Assembly (NCBI GenBank): GCA_030612185.1
Contig: JAUWOI010000049.1
Span: forward strand, 1 to 14,483
From: Anaerolineae bacterium
GTDB lineage: Bacteria > Chloroflexota > Anaerolineae > B4-G1
Reading direction: 5' to 3'
Length of the DNA stretch: 14,483 nt
Below, in pieces: positions 7,196 through 13,425 of this stretch (position 1 is the stretch's first letter; the number at the start of each line of letters is the position of its first letter). The notes under the pieces were generated by a model. It had not been told where the DNA came from, did not search any database, and saw only the letters and a program-made list of their open reading frames with translations. Made by a program: the position numbers and the translations under genes.

Positions 7196-7402
7196 CTATA
7201 CGTTACGGCGTTGGTCCCTGCGGGTCTGCCGGTGGCTCTTGCGCAATTTGGCTGCCTTCTTGCGCTTGCGGATCACGCTCGGCTTTTCGAAAAAACGGCG
7301 GCGACGCACCTCCGACATTACACGGTCGGACTGTACTTTCTTGTTGAAACGTCTCAATAAAGAATCGAAGGACTCGCCTTCCTCAACGATAACTCTGGTC
7401 AC
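7196..7402 (-). CDS. rpsU: 30S ribosomal protein S21
   Basis: The product has 68 residues. The bS21 signature is evident: VIVEEGESFDSLLRRFNKKVQSDRVMSEVRRRRFFEKPSVIRKRKK, then a basic tail rich in Arg and Lys that wraps around 16S rRNA near the 3' end. Translation starts at a GTG (7402), preceded by the purine-rich AGAGAGGGGGGATGGA. It is the first gene of the rpsU-yqeY unit, transcribed from a consensus promoter about 45 bp upstream, and is likely highly expressed. The leader carries three CCGGTT elements, annotated separately, which could serve autoregulation. Confidence 0.97.
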   Translation of the reverse strand: MTRVIVEEGESFDSLLRRFNKKVQSDRVMSEVRRRRFFEKPSVIRKRKKAAKLRKSHRQTRRDQRRNV

Positions 7403-7422
7403 TCCATCCCCCCTCTCTATAC

Positions 7423-7454
7423 CCGGTTGTTGACCGGTTTTTTGATGACCGGTT
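7423..7454 (-). promoter_or_regulatory. three CCGGTT repeats in the rpsU leader, possible operator or RNA switch
   Basis: On the plus strand CCGGTT occurs at 7423-7428, 7434-7439 and 7449-7454; the last two lie in a 9-base direct repeat TGACCGGTT (7431-7439 and 7446-7454). On the minus strand the sites run from the predicted transcription start into the leader. ACCGGT is self-complementary, so the two full copies can also form a hairpin in the mRNA with a 9-base loop. Either a repressor site or a leader RNA structure would fit; nothing in the sequence decides. Confidence 0.45.
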
Positions 7455-7455
7455 C

Positions 7456-7484
7456 ATTATAATCGCGCACCGTAGGCTTGTCAA
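7456..7484 (-). promoter_or_regulatory. consensus sigma-70 promoter of rpsU
   Basis: Read on the minus strand: TTGACA (7484-7479), a 17-base spacer, then TATAAT (7461-7456). Both boxes match the consensus at all positions with the ideal spacing. The predicted transcription start is near 7449, giving a leader of about 45 bases before the rpsU GTG. The -35 box contains the TGA stop codon of the upstream CBS-ACT gene (7483-7481). Confidence 0.9.
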
Positions 7485-8134
7485 GCGGCATCTTGCTCCC
7501 ACACGTGCATAACCTGGATACCATCGGCCTCCAGCGCCTGCACAGCAGTCTCCCGGTCCACCCCCTCCAGACGGAAGACGATGACTCGATCCTCGGGCCG
7601 CTCGCCCCAGAACATACCCAGCGAGTAGATGTTGCCGCCCAGGGCTACAACACGGCTCGTGATCCGCGCCAGACTACCTACTTTCTCTAGGACAACGACG
7701 GTGATGCGCAGCGACGGATGCCCGCCCCCCATTCCCTCGACAAAGACGCGGAAGATGTCCGTGTCGCTGATGATGCCGATAAGTTTGTCGTTCTCGACGA
7801 CAGGCAGGCAGCCGATGCGGCGGTCCACCATCACCCGCGCCGCCTCTTCAATCGGCCAGTCGGGCCCAACGCTGATAACCGAGCCCTGTATAATCTGTCC
7901 CACCTTCGTGCGCGAGAGGATGTAGTCCACCTCGAAAACACTGAGAGCGGTGGTAGAGATGGGCGAGGCATAGACCAGGCTCTTCTCGGTCACAATGCCG
8001 ACCAGTTTGCCGTTCTCATCCAGCACTGGCAGATGGCGGAACGGCTTGCTGCGGACTATCTCCAGCGCCTCCTTAAGACTGGTGTCGGTCGTGATGACGA
8101 CCGGGTCAGGGGTCATTCGATCTTTAACTAACAT
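7481..8134 (-). CDS. CBS-CBS-ACT domain protein (AcuB-like)
   Basis: The product has 217 residues. Two CBS domains occupy about residues 1-55 (VKDRMTPDPVVI and FRHLPVLDENGKLVGIVTEKSL) and 77-132 (PIEEAARVMVDRRIGCLPVVENDKLIGIISDTDIF). A C-terminal ACT-like domain (about 141-212) has ITVVVLEKVGSLARITSRVVALGGNIYSLGMF. CBS pairs bind adenine nucleotides and ACT domains bind small molecules, often amino acids, so this is a soluble sensor or regulatory protein. The AcuB proteins of Bacillus have the same layout; the target here is unknown. A good AAGGGAG Shine-Dalgarno precedes the ATG. The gene lies 27 bp after mtaB, and its stop codon lies within the -35 box of rpsU. Confidence 0.88.
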   Translation of the reverse strand: MLVKDRMTPDPVVITTDTSLKEALEIVRSKPFRHLPVLDENGKLVGIVTEKSLVYASPISTTALSVFEVDYILSRTKVGQIIQGSVISVGPDWPIEEAARVMVDRRIGCLPVVENDKLIGIISDTDIFRVFVEGMGGGHPSLRITVVVLEKVGSLARITSRVVALGGNIYSLGMFWGERPEDRVIVFRLEGVDRETAVQALEADGIQVMHVWEQDAA

Positions 8135-8161
8135 AATCTCCCTTCTTCGATTCCCTATTGC

Positions 8162-9451
8162 TCATCCAATCACCTCACCTACCAGATAGCCATTCTGTAC
8201 AGCCAGCAGCCGCGTGGTGGTGAGCCGGTTGTGCAAGTTATCCTCCGCGTGTGTGACCACCCGCAGGTAGTTATCGGTCAGACCAGCCCAGCGGCCATCG
8301 TGCCGACGCTGTTCCCACAGAACCTCCATCTCCCGTCCCACGAATCGTCGCCGGAAGCGGAACATCTGCTCAGCGCCCAGTTCGCGCATCACGCTCGCTC
8401 GTGCTCGGCGCACCCGGTGTGGCACCTGGTTCGACAAACAGGTGGCGGCCGTGCCCGGTCGCGGGGAGTAGAGGAAAACGTGGAGGCGCGCAAACTCCAT
8501 CGCCGCCACGAAATCATAACTGGTGCGGAAGGCGACCTCGTCCTCGCCAGGGAAGCCGGCGAGAACGTCGGTGGTCACGGCCAGGCCAGGAATGGTAGCA
8601 CGAGCGGTCTCCAACAGCCGGGTGAACTCCGCTGTAGTGATACGACGACCCATGCGGCGCAAGGTCTCGTCGCAGCCAGCCTGCAGCGGCAGGTGAAGTT
8701 GGCGGCACAGGCGTGGGTTCTCCCATAATCCGAAGAAAGCCTCGTCCAGGCCCCAGGGCTCCAGTGACGAAAGACGGAGACGGGGCAGGTCAGTGTGAGT
8801 TAACAGAGTTCCGACCAACGTATGTAGACCATCCAGCAGCCCCAGGTCACGACCATAGGAACCCAGATTCACACCAGTCAGCACCGCCTCCTGGTAACCG
8901 GTCTCGACGAGTGCCTGCACTTCGGCGACGACGTTGGCCACGGGGCGGCTGCGGGCCGGGCCGCGCAGCAAGCGGGTGATGCAGTAAGTGCAGTGGTTAT
9001 CGCAGCCATCTTGCACTTTGACGAAAGCGCGGGTACGTCTCCCACCCGGCCCCTCCCCGAAACGGGGAGAGGTGCTTCCACCTTCTCTGGCGGGAAAACG
9101 AACCGGCGGGTTAGGTAGAGAGGGAGTCACAATCTCCACCGTCCGCCCCTTGTCGGCGTTGGGCACGACCCAGGCAACACCAGGCAAAGCGTCGCAACGC
9201 TGGGGCATCAGCGTCGCGTAACAGCCAATGACAGCAATGCGGGCCTCCGGATTGGCGCGGGCCAGCGCCCTGATGCGGCGGCGCGACTTGCGTTCTGCTT
9301 CAGCAGTGACGGCGCAGGTGTTGATGACGCAGACATCAGCTTGAGCCTGGTCGCCCACGACGATGTGGCCCGTCGCCGCGAACCGGCGCGCCATCGTCTC
9401 GATCTCACTCTGGTTCAGGCGGCAGCCCAGGCTTTGTAGATGAACATTCAT
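8162..9451 (-). CDS. mtaB: tRNA (t6A37) C2-methylthiotransferase MtaB, with an in-frame repeat insertion
   Basis: MtaB adds the 2-methylthio group to t6A37 in ANN-decoding tRNAs. The 429-residue product has the N-terminal methylthiotransferase domain with Cys10 (LGCRLNQ), Cys46 (NTCAVT) and Cys77 (GCYA) for the auxiliary cluster. The radical SAM motif CDNHCTYC follows (Cys150, Cys154, Cys157), then LTGVNLGSYGRDLG, RLSSLEPWG, HLPLQAGCDETLRRMGR and TDVLAGFPGE. The C-terminal region has the shape of a TRAM domain. The linker of about residues 109-138 (PSLPNPP...SPRFGEGPGGR) is encoded by an inserted dispersed repeat and is longer than usual. The ATG at 9451 is chosen; a TTG three bases earlier is possible. 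It starts 10 bp after the DUF2061 gene in what looks like one operon. Confidence 0.93.
   Translation of the reverse strand: MNVHLQSLGCRLNQSEIETMARRFAATGHIVVGDQAQADVCVINTCAVTAEAERKSRRRIRALARANPEARIAVIGCYATLMPQRCDALPGVAWVVPNADKGRTVEIVTPSLPNPPVRFPAREGGSTSPRFGEGPGGRRTRAFVKVQDGCDNHCTYCITRLLRGPARSRPVANVVAEVQALVETGYQEAVLTGVNLGSYGRDLGLLDGLHTLVGTLLTHTDLPRLRLSSLEPWGLDEAFFGLWENPRLCRQLHLPLQAGCDETLRRMGRRITTAEFTRLLETARATIPGLAVTTDVLAGFPGEDEVAFRTSYDFVAAMEFARLHVFLYSPRPGTAATCLSNQVPHRVRRARASVMRELGAEQMFRFRRRFVGREMEVLWEQRRHDGRWAGLTDNYLRVVTHAEDNLHNRLTTTRLLAVQNGYLVGEVIG
9038..9127. repeat. dispersed repeat (SPRFGEGPG type) inside mtaB
   Basis: The core is a hairpin of CCCCTCCCCG (9050-9059), loop AAA, and CGGGGAGAGG (9063-9072), with one mismatch in a 10-bp stem. 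Flanking it are CCTTCTCTGGCGGGAAAACG and AACCGGCGGGTTAGGTAGAG, which resemble the rest of a dispersed repeat commonly found between bacterial genes and translated as SPRFGEGPG. The exact edges are approximate: they are set by where MtaB homology stops (residue about 109) and resumes (residue about 138). Confidence 0.65.
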
Positions 9452-9461
9452 CAACCCACCA

Positions 9462-9758
9462 TCAATCTACGTATCCCAATTCCTTCAGATGCTCCCTGAC
9501 GATCTCCATGTCCTCTGGAGTCAATTGCTGCTTCACCGGCAAGTCCGCCAACGGGTGTTTCACCCGACCCCAGGAAATATGCTCCCACCCTCGTTCGTGG
9601 TAGTAATACAGAACGACGCGGATGCTATGAAACAAGGCAGTAATGATCGACATCTCCTTCCAATTGTCGGTGACCAGAAAAGATATCAGGCCCAGGAGCA
9701 CAATACCGATCAGTCGCCAAACGAGAGATTTAGCCCAGGAACGTTTCTTAGTGTCCAT
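9462..9758 (-). CDS. DUF2061 family membrane protein
   Basis: The product has 98 residues. The core is KSLVWRLIGIVLLGLISFLVTDNWKEMSIITALFHSIRVVLYYYHERGWEHISWGR, the pattern of the DUF2061 family of small predicted membrane proteins, with two hydrophobic segments (about 10-30 and 38-54) and the conserved YYYHERxWE region. No function is established for the family. The ATG at 9758 is preferred to those at 9764 and 9773 because a GGGGAG Shine-Dalgarno lies seven bases upstream of it. A charged C-terminal tail (EDMEIVREHLKELGYVD) follows the membrane part. It sits between the lipoprotein pair and mtaB in a minus-strand operon; the reason for the linkage is not clear. Confidence 0.8.
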   Translation of the reverse strand: MDTKKRSWAKSLVWRLIGIVLLGLISFLVTDNWKEMSIITALFHSIRVVLYYYHERGWEHISWGRVKHPLADLPVKQQLTPEDMEIVREHLKELGYVD

Positions 9759-9791
9759 ATACATTCTCCCCATTGAGTGTTGTCCAGAACG

Positions 9792-10403
9792 CTAGGGTTC
9801 CGTCACGGTCAGATTGTCAAAGTGGATCTCCACGCCCGGCTCAAAGAATGAGCCAGCGTAGAGGCCAATGTCGCCTCGAGAGTAACTGCTGTCCTCAACC
9901 TGCGTCAGTGTCACACCATTGACGAGGAAGGTCATCGTCACACCCCGGCAGACGATCTCCAGAAGATTAGTCACGGCACCGAGATGGATAGCATCGGAAG
10001 AGGTCCAGTCGCCGTTCAGGACCTCCCACGCCCCACCGTCGTACTTGCTGACCAGATAATAACCATCGCCGCTGATGGAAAAGCGGTAGAAATGATCGGC
10101 GTCCCGCATCCGCACCAGTACGCCGTACTCGTTGTCGTCAGGGCCGGCGACCTGGGTTGCTTCAACGGCGAGGCGGAAGTCAGAGAACTCGCGACCAGCG
10201 GAGGCCCAGGCAAGGCGGTTGGGCACTTTGACCAGAAGACGCATCACGCCCTCGTAGCACCCGACCTCGGCAGAGGCATCCGACTCGGCCTGCCAACCGC
10301 CGGCCGGATCGGAGAAGTCATCGCTCCAGGGCAACTGATCCCCCCCACAGGCGACCAAAAAAACAACCAGCGCCACAACGAGCAATCGTTTGCCTGCTCT
10401 CAC
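9792..10403 (-). CDS. secreted lipoprotein with a LamG/concanavalin-like domain (copy 2)
   Basis: The product has 203 residues and starts at a GTG with a good GGGAG Shine-Dalgarno. The signal peptide ends in the lipobox LVAC (Cys19). The mature part contains DDFSDPAGGW, EYGVLVRMRDADHFYRFSISGDGYYLVSKYDGGAWEVL, LEIVCRGVTMTFLVNGVTLTQVED and IHFDNLTVTEP, the pattern of beta-sandwich LamG-like domains in which ligand binding or adhesion is usual. The exact ligand is unknown. It is a diverged paralogue of the upstream lipoprotein (10437-11084): the two share the DxFxxPxxGW, xFYxFxISxDGYY and xFDxxVTxP elements. They are 33 bp apart, so this is likely a tandem duplication in one operon. Confidence 0.8.
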   Translation of the reverse strand: MRAGKRLLVVALVVFLVACGGDQLPWSDDFSDPAGGWQAESDASAEVGCYEGVMRLLVKVPNRLAWASAGREFSDFRLAVEATQVAGPDDNEYGVLVRMRDADHFYRFSISGDGYYLVSKYDGGAWEVLNGDWTSSDAIHLGAVTNLLEIVCRGVTMTFLVNGVTLTQVEDSSYSRGDIGLYAGSFFEPGVEIHFDNLTVTEP

Positions 10404-10436
10404 ATCTACACTCCCATCCGTCGCTGTCCTGCGGTT

Positions 10437-11084
10437 CTAAGGCCTGGTAACGACAAAGTCGTCGAACTGGACACGAATGTCCCCCTCTGAACCGCTCCCG
10501 GCCCCAATCCCTACATCCCCCTGCGTGTGGATGTCATCGGTGACTGCCTCCAGCAGTTCACCGTTGACGTACAGACTCAGTTCATCTCCCTGACAAACCG
10601 CCAGAATGCGATTGGCCTGCTCACCCGTCCTGATGGCGAGAGAGGGGGACATTCCATTACCGTCGCCAGTGAGGATCTCCAGGTCGCCGCCGTCCACACG
10701 CCGGAAGATGGCATAATACCCGTCGGCGCTGATAGCGAAGTAGTAGAAATTCTCTACATCCACGTGGCGACATAGGACGCCGAAATGGCTGTCCTGGGAA
10801 CCGGATGCCAGATACACATCCACTTCGACGCTCACACTATCGAACTGCTCACCAGGGTAGGTCCAGGCGAACCAGTTTGGCTCGTGCAGCACGACGGAGT
10901 ACTCACCGTCCTCATAACCACGCTCGAACTCCTCGCACTGGTCCTCGCCCCAGCCACTGCGTGGGTTATCGAAGCCGTCCTGGAAGAGTAATCCCTGATC
11001 ATCGCCTCCTGTGCAGCCACAGGCCAACAGCAGCACGCCCAGCACGACCAGGCAACCCTTCAGCCGACAGTAACCTCTCCTCAT
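10437..11084 (-). CDS. secreted lipoprotein with a LamG/concanavalin-like domain (copy 1)
   Basis: The product has 215 residues from the ATG at 11084; another ATG lies at 11087. GGGAGG sits too close to the first and at a better distance from the second. The signal peptide is basic (RRGYCRLKG), followed by hydrophobic LVVLGVLLL and the lipobox LLAC (Cys22). The mature part shows DGFDNPRSGWG, HFGVLCRHVDVENFYYFAISADGYYAIFRRVDGGDLEIL, ILAVCQGDELSLYVNGELLEAVTDD and VQFDDFVVTRP, again a beta-sandwich layout. An acidic character (EDQCEEFERGYEDGEYS) after the signal is notable. Transcription starts from a near-consensus promoter at 11134-11161. The ligand and function are unknown. Confidence 0.8.
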   Translation of the reverse strand: MRRGYCRLKGCLVVLGVLLLACGCTGGDDQGLLFQDGFDNPRSGWGEDQCEEFERGYEDGEYSVVLHEPNWFAWTYPGEQFDSVSVEVDVYLASGSQDSHFGVLCRHVDVENFYYFAISADGYYAIFRRVDGGDLEILTGDGNGMSPSLAIRTGEQANRILAVCQGDELSLYVNGELLEAVTDDIHTQGDVGIGAGSGSEGDIRVQFDDFVVTRP

Positions 11085-11133
11085 CATCGCCTCCCGTCCG
11101 CACGGAAACAATCCAGCATGCAGACATGGTGGG

Positions 11134-11161
11134 ATTATAGCACGGGCAGGGGATTTGTAAA
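11134..11161 (-). promoter_or_regulatory. sigma-70 promoter of the lipoprotein-mtaB-CBS operon
   Basis: Read on the minus strand: TTTACA (11161-11156; 5 of 6), a 16-base spacer, then TATAAT (11139-11134). It lies about 45 bp before the first lipoprotein start and 20 bp downstream, in transcription direction, of the inverted-repeat element at 11181-11282. Confidence 0.75.
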
Positions 11162-11180
11162 AGGCTGGGTCTACTCACCC

Positions 11181-11282
11181 TGTCATTGCGAGGAACGAAG
11201 TGACGAAGCACCGCCACGAGTACTCGCGGTGGCAATCCCCAACTTGCTGGCGGGAGATTGCCACGCTACGCTCGCAATGACA
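11181..11282. repeat. 102-bp inverted-repeat element (CEERSDEA type)
   Basis: Perfect 12-bp terminal inverted repeats, TGTCATTGCGAG (11181-11192) and CTCGCAATGACA (11271-11282), frame a centre with a second palindrome at 11211-11232 (CCGCCACGAG / CTCGCGGTGG with two G-T pairs around TA). The sequence with GAACGAAGTGACGAAGCA is a familiar dispersed repeat in many bacterial genomes, mostly between genes; translated it gives CHCEERSDEA. It has no protein-coding capacity and behaves like a non-autonomous repeat (REP/MITE class). Confidence 0.85.
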
Positions 11283-11317
11283 TCATTGCCAAACTATTGA
11301 GTGAGTGAGATTGCCAC
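11254..11317. repeat. 11-bp direct repeat GAGATTGCCAC next to the element
   Basis: GAGATTGCCAC occurs at 11254-11264 (inside the inverted-repeat element) and again at 11307-11317 (outside it), with TCATTGCCA near 11283 between them. This looks like the remains of a second, decayed copy of the same repeat. The interval 11283-11338 has no gene and no clear terminator. Confidence 0.5.
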
Positions 11318-11338
11318 TTTCCAGACACGCCTGAGCAC

Positions 11339-12673
11339 TCACCTGCGCCGGCGGGTGGTCTTCTTACGACGGCGCGGAGTGCCACTCTGGTAGGCGGGGG
11401 CGGTGATAGGGGCAGGTGTGCAGTGGCTCACGTCCAGCATACGAGTCGCCAAGCGCGGGTCAACTTCCTCTGTCCACTTAGCTGTGGTTATGACAGTTGG
11501 CAGTCGGGCATTGTAGCGATAGTCGAAGAGTTGATACATCTTCTCCCGCGCCCACGGCGTGGCCGACTCGGTACCCAGGTCGTCGAGGATGAGGAGTGGG
11601 GCACGGCGCACCTCCACGAACTGTTGGTAGAAAGTGACCGTGCTCTGAGGATTGAAGGTGTCTCGCAGGTAATCTAGTAGATCCGGTACGACGACGAACA
11701 GGGCAGCATGACTCTGCGCCACGCGGTAGTTGGCGATGGCAGCGGCCAGGTGCGTCTTGCCGCAGCCGTAGGTGCCGGTGAAGACCAGCCAGTCACGGGG
11801 TTCCTCGGCGAAGGCACGGGCGATGTCGAAGGCGCGCTTGAGGTTCTCCTCCTCCTCGCGGGGCAGTTCCCCCTTGCGCGGGTCGAAGTTCTCGAATATC
11901 TGATGGGTATGCAGGCTCAGGCTACTCAAGTCCGACTGGTCCGGCGACATACCTGCCCGCCGGTAGTCGGGAGCCAGAATGGTGACAATTCTCGTCAGGT
12001 CGGGGTCCACCAGGCGAGAGCGGAGCCGCAGGGGGATCTCCTCCAATTCGTGGTTGGTGGTGATGACGGTAGGCAGACGGGCGTTGTAGCGATAGTTAAT
12101 GATCTGGAACAGTTTCTCCTGCGCCCAGAGGGTGCTGCTTTCGGTGCCCAGGTCGTCGAGGATGAGGATGGGGGCGGTGCGGACTTCCTCAAAACGGGTG
12201 TCGTAATCGGCGGGACTGGATGGGGCGAAGGCGGCGCGGAGGTGGTCCAGCAGATCGGGGATGGTAATGAGGAGCACTGGCTGGCCGCGCTCGACGCAAC
12301 TGTTGGCGATGGCGGCGACCAGGTGAGTTTTGCCGCAACCGTAACCCCCTTTCAGCACCAGCCACCCCTCCGGCTTCTCGGCGAAGGTTCTGGCCTCCTC
12401 GTAGGCCCAGCGCAGGTTGTCCTGCTTGTCGGGCGGGAGGCCGTGCCCTTCGGGGGTGAAGGTCTCGAAGGTCATGCGGGCCAAAATCTCAAGGTCGCTC
12501 AACGTGCGCAGCGCAGCCACGCGCCGCTGGGCCAGTTCGGCCAGGCGGCAGGTACAGGGGACGAGTTTGCCGAAGTCAGGATGGCCGACCGGCACGTCTG
12601 CCCGCACATAGCCCATCCCTTTGCAGATGGGGCAGGCTTTCTCTGCTTCCTCCTCAGTTCTTGACAGGTTCAT
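11339..12673 (-). CDS. tandem double-AAA+ DnaC/DnaI-like helicase loader
   Basis: The product has 444 residues, about twice the length of a DnaC-type loader. Order: a zinc-ribbon-like Cys14-x2-Cys17 and Cys40-x-Cys42; AAA+ module 1 with Walker A GGYGCGKTHL (109-118), Walker B ILILDDLG and sensor-1 region VITTNHE (about 203-209); AAA+ module 2 with Walker A GTYGCGKTHL (300-309), Walker B LLILDDLG and VITTAKW (about 394-400); then a basic tail GTPRRRKKTTRRRR. The modules are very alike in protein and partly in DNA, so the gene arose by internal duplication. Module 2 has Ala in place of the usual sensor-1 Asn, so one site may be impaired. The ATG at 12673 is chosen because it overlaps the DnaD-like stop by ATGA; an ATG at 12688 is the alternative. 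The function, helicase loading at replication initiation or restart, is inferred from family and partner. Confidence 0.88.
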   Translation of the reverse strand: MNLSRTEEEAEKACPICKGMGYVRADVPVGHPDFGKLVPCTCRLAELAQRRVAALRTLSDLEILARMTFETFTPEGHGLPPDKQDNLRWAYEEARTFAEKPEGWLVLKGGYGCGKTHLVAAIANSCVERGQPVLLITIPDLLDHLRAAFAPSSPADYDTRFEEVRTAPILILDDLGTESSTLWAQEKLFQIINYRYNARLPTVITTNHELEEIPLRLRSRLVDPDLTRIVTILAPDYRRAGMSPDQSDLSSLSLHTHQIFENFDPRKGELPREEEENLKRAFDIARAFAEEPRDWLVFTGTYGCGKTHLAAAIANYRVAQSHAALFVVVPDLLDYLRDTFNPQSTVTFYQQFVEVRRAPLLILDDLGTESATPWAREKMYQLFDYRYNARLPTVITTAKWTEEVDPRLATRMLDVSHCTPAPITAPAYQSGTPRRRKKTTRRRR

Positions 12674-13335
12674 CGTGTTCTTTCCCATTTGCTGTACCGT
12701 CGCCGATCTGCCTCACTAGTTCGCCGACTCGTTTTTTCTCCTCTCCCCTCGGTGTGCCAGCGCTCCAGGATAGCGCGGATGTATCTCCAACTGCGCTTGT
12801 TCAGCGACACCGCCTCGCGGAATGCATCCTCAATCCAATCGGTCGGGTAGGCCTGCTCCGCCTCACGCAGTTCGTCGGCGATGAGCGGGGTGAGCAGGCC
12901 GATGTTCTGTTCGTACAGGGTAAAGACGTTGGGCCGTTCGGCGGATTCGAGTTCGTCGGGCCACTCGCCGCGCGCGAGTGCCTCGACCGCCGCGCGTCCC
13001 CTGGCGGTGTTGGCGAAGCAGAGTTCCTCGCTCGTCTCTCCGATAGTGGCCTGGGCCAGTAACAGCGTCCCGCGCTCGACGGCCCGTTCCAGCGCCGCGC
13101 TCAACATCTCGGCGGGGGCGTCGCCCAGGCCGGACAACAATACCTGGTCAGCGGCCAGGTCGGCACGGCGGAGGTAGCGCAACTTGGCCCGCTGCTGCCC
13201 CAGCCGCCAGAGGACGTGCAGCGTGAGTTTGAGTTCGGCCAGGTCATCCACGATGGGGATGAGTTCGGTGAAGACCGGCTCAGGGATACTGGCGTTGCGA
13301 ACTTTGCCGGGAGGGAAACCGCTGAAAGTTTTCAT
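12670..13335 (-). CDS. DnaD-like primosome protein
   Basis: The product has 221 residues from the ATG at 13335. The N-terminal part (FSGFPPGKVRNASIPEPVFTELIPIVDDLAELKLTLHVLWRL) looks like the winged-helix region of DnaD-type proteins. The C-terminal part (137-197: VFTLYEQNIGLLTPLIADELREAEQAYPTDWIEDAFREAVSLNKRSWRYIRAILERWHTEG) is a clear DnaB_2/DnaD domain with the YEQNIG and WRYIRAIL marks. In Bacillus, DnaD works with DnaB and DnaI to load the replicative helicase. Its stop overlaps the start of the DnaC-like ATPase by ATGA, so the two should be made in fixed ratio. A basic C-terminal tail could bind DNA. There is no Shine-Dalgarno before the ATG, and a -10-like box lies just upstream, suggesting a leaderless mRNA. 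Confidence 0.88.
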   Translation of the reverse strand: MKTFSGFPPGKVRNASIPEPVFTELIPIVDDLAELKLTLHVLWRLGQQRAKLRYLRRADLAADQVLLSGLGDAPAEMLSAALERAVERGTLLLAQATIGETSEELCFANTARGRAAVEALARGEWPDELESAERPNVFTLYEQNIGLLTPLIADELREAEQAYPTDWIEDAFREAVSLNKRSWRYIRAILERWHTEGRGEKTSRRTSEADRRRYSKWERTR

Positions 13336-13343
13336 GCACTGTA

Positions 13344-13372
13344 AGTATACACCGGAATTGATTGGAGCGAAA
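13344..13372 (-). promoter_or_regulatory. possible leaderless promoter of the DnaD-like gene
   Basis: Read on the minus strand, TATACT (13349-13344) lies 8 bases before the ATG at 13335, with only TTTCGC (a poor -35) 17 bases further upstream. The closeness of the -10 box to the start codon and the absence of a Shine-Dalgarno favour a leaderless transcript, but the -35 is weak. Confidence 0.4.
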
Positions 13373-13425
13373 GTAATAATTCCCGCGCCTGCAGATTTCA
13401 CTCCATCTCAAAACTTCTCTCACGC

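Noticed and set aside
11708..12664. Long open frame of 318 codons on the plus strand opposite the DnaC-like gene
   Set aside because: It is the antisense shadow of a GC-rich gene with clear Walker motifs; its residues have no recognisable domain.
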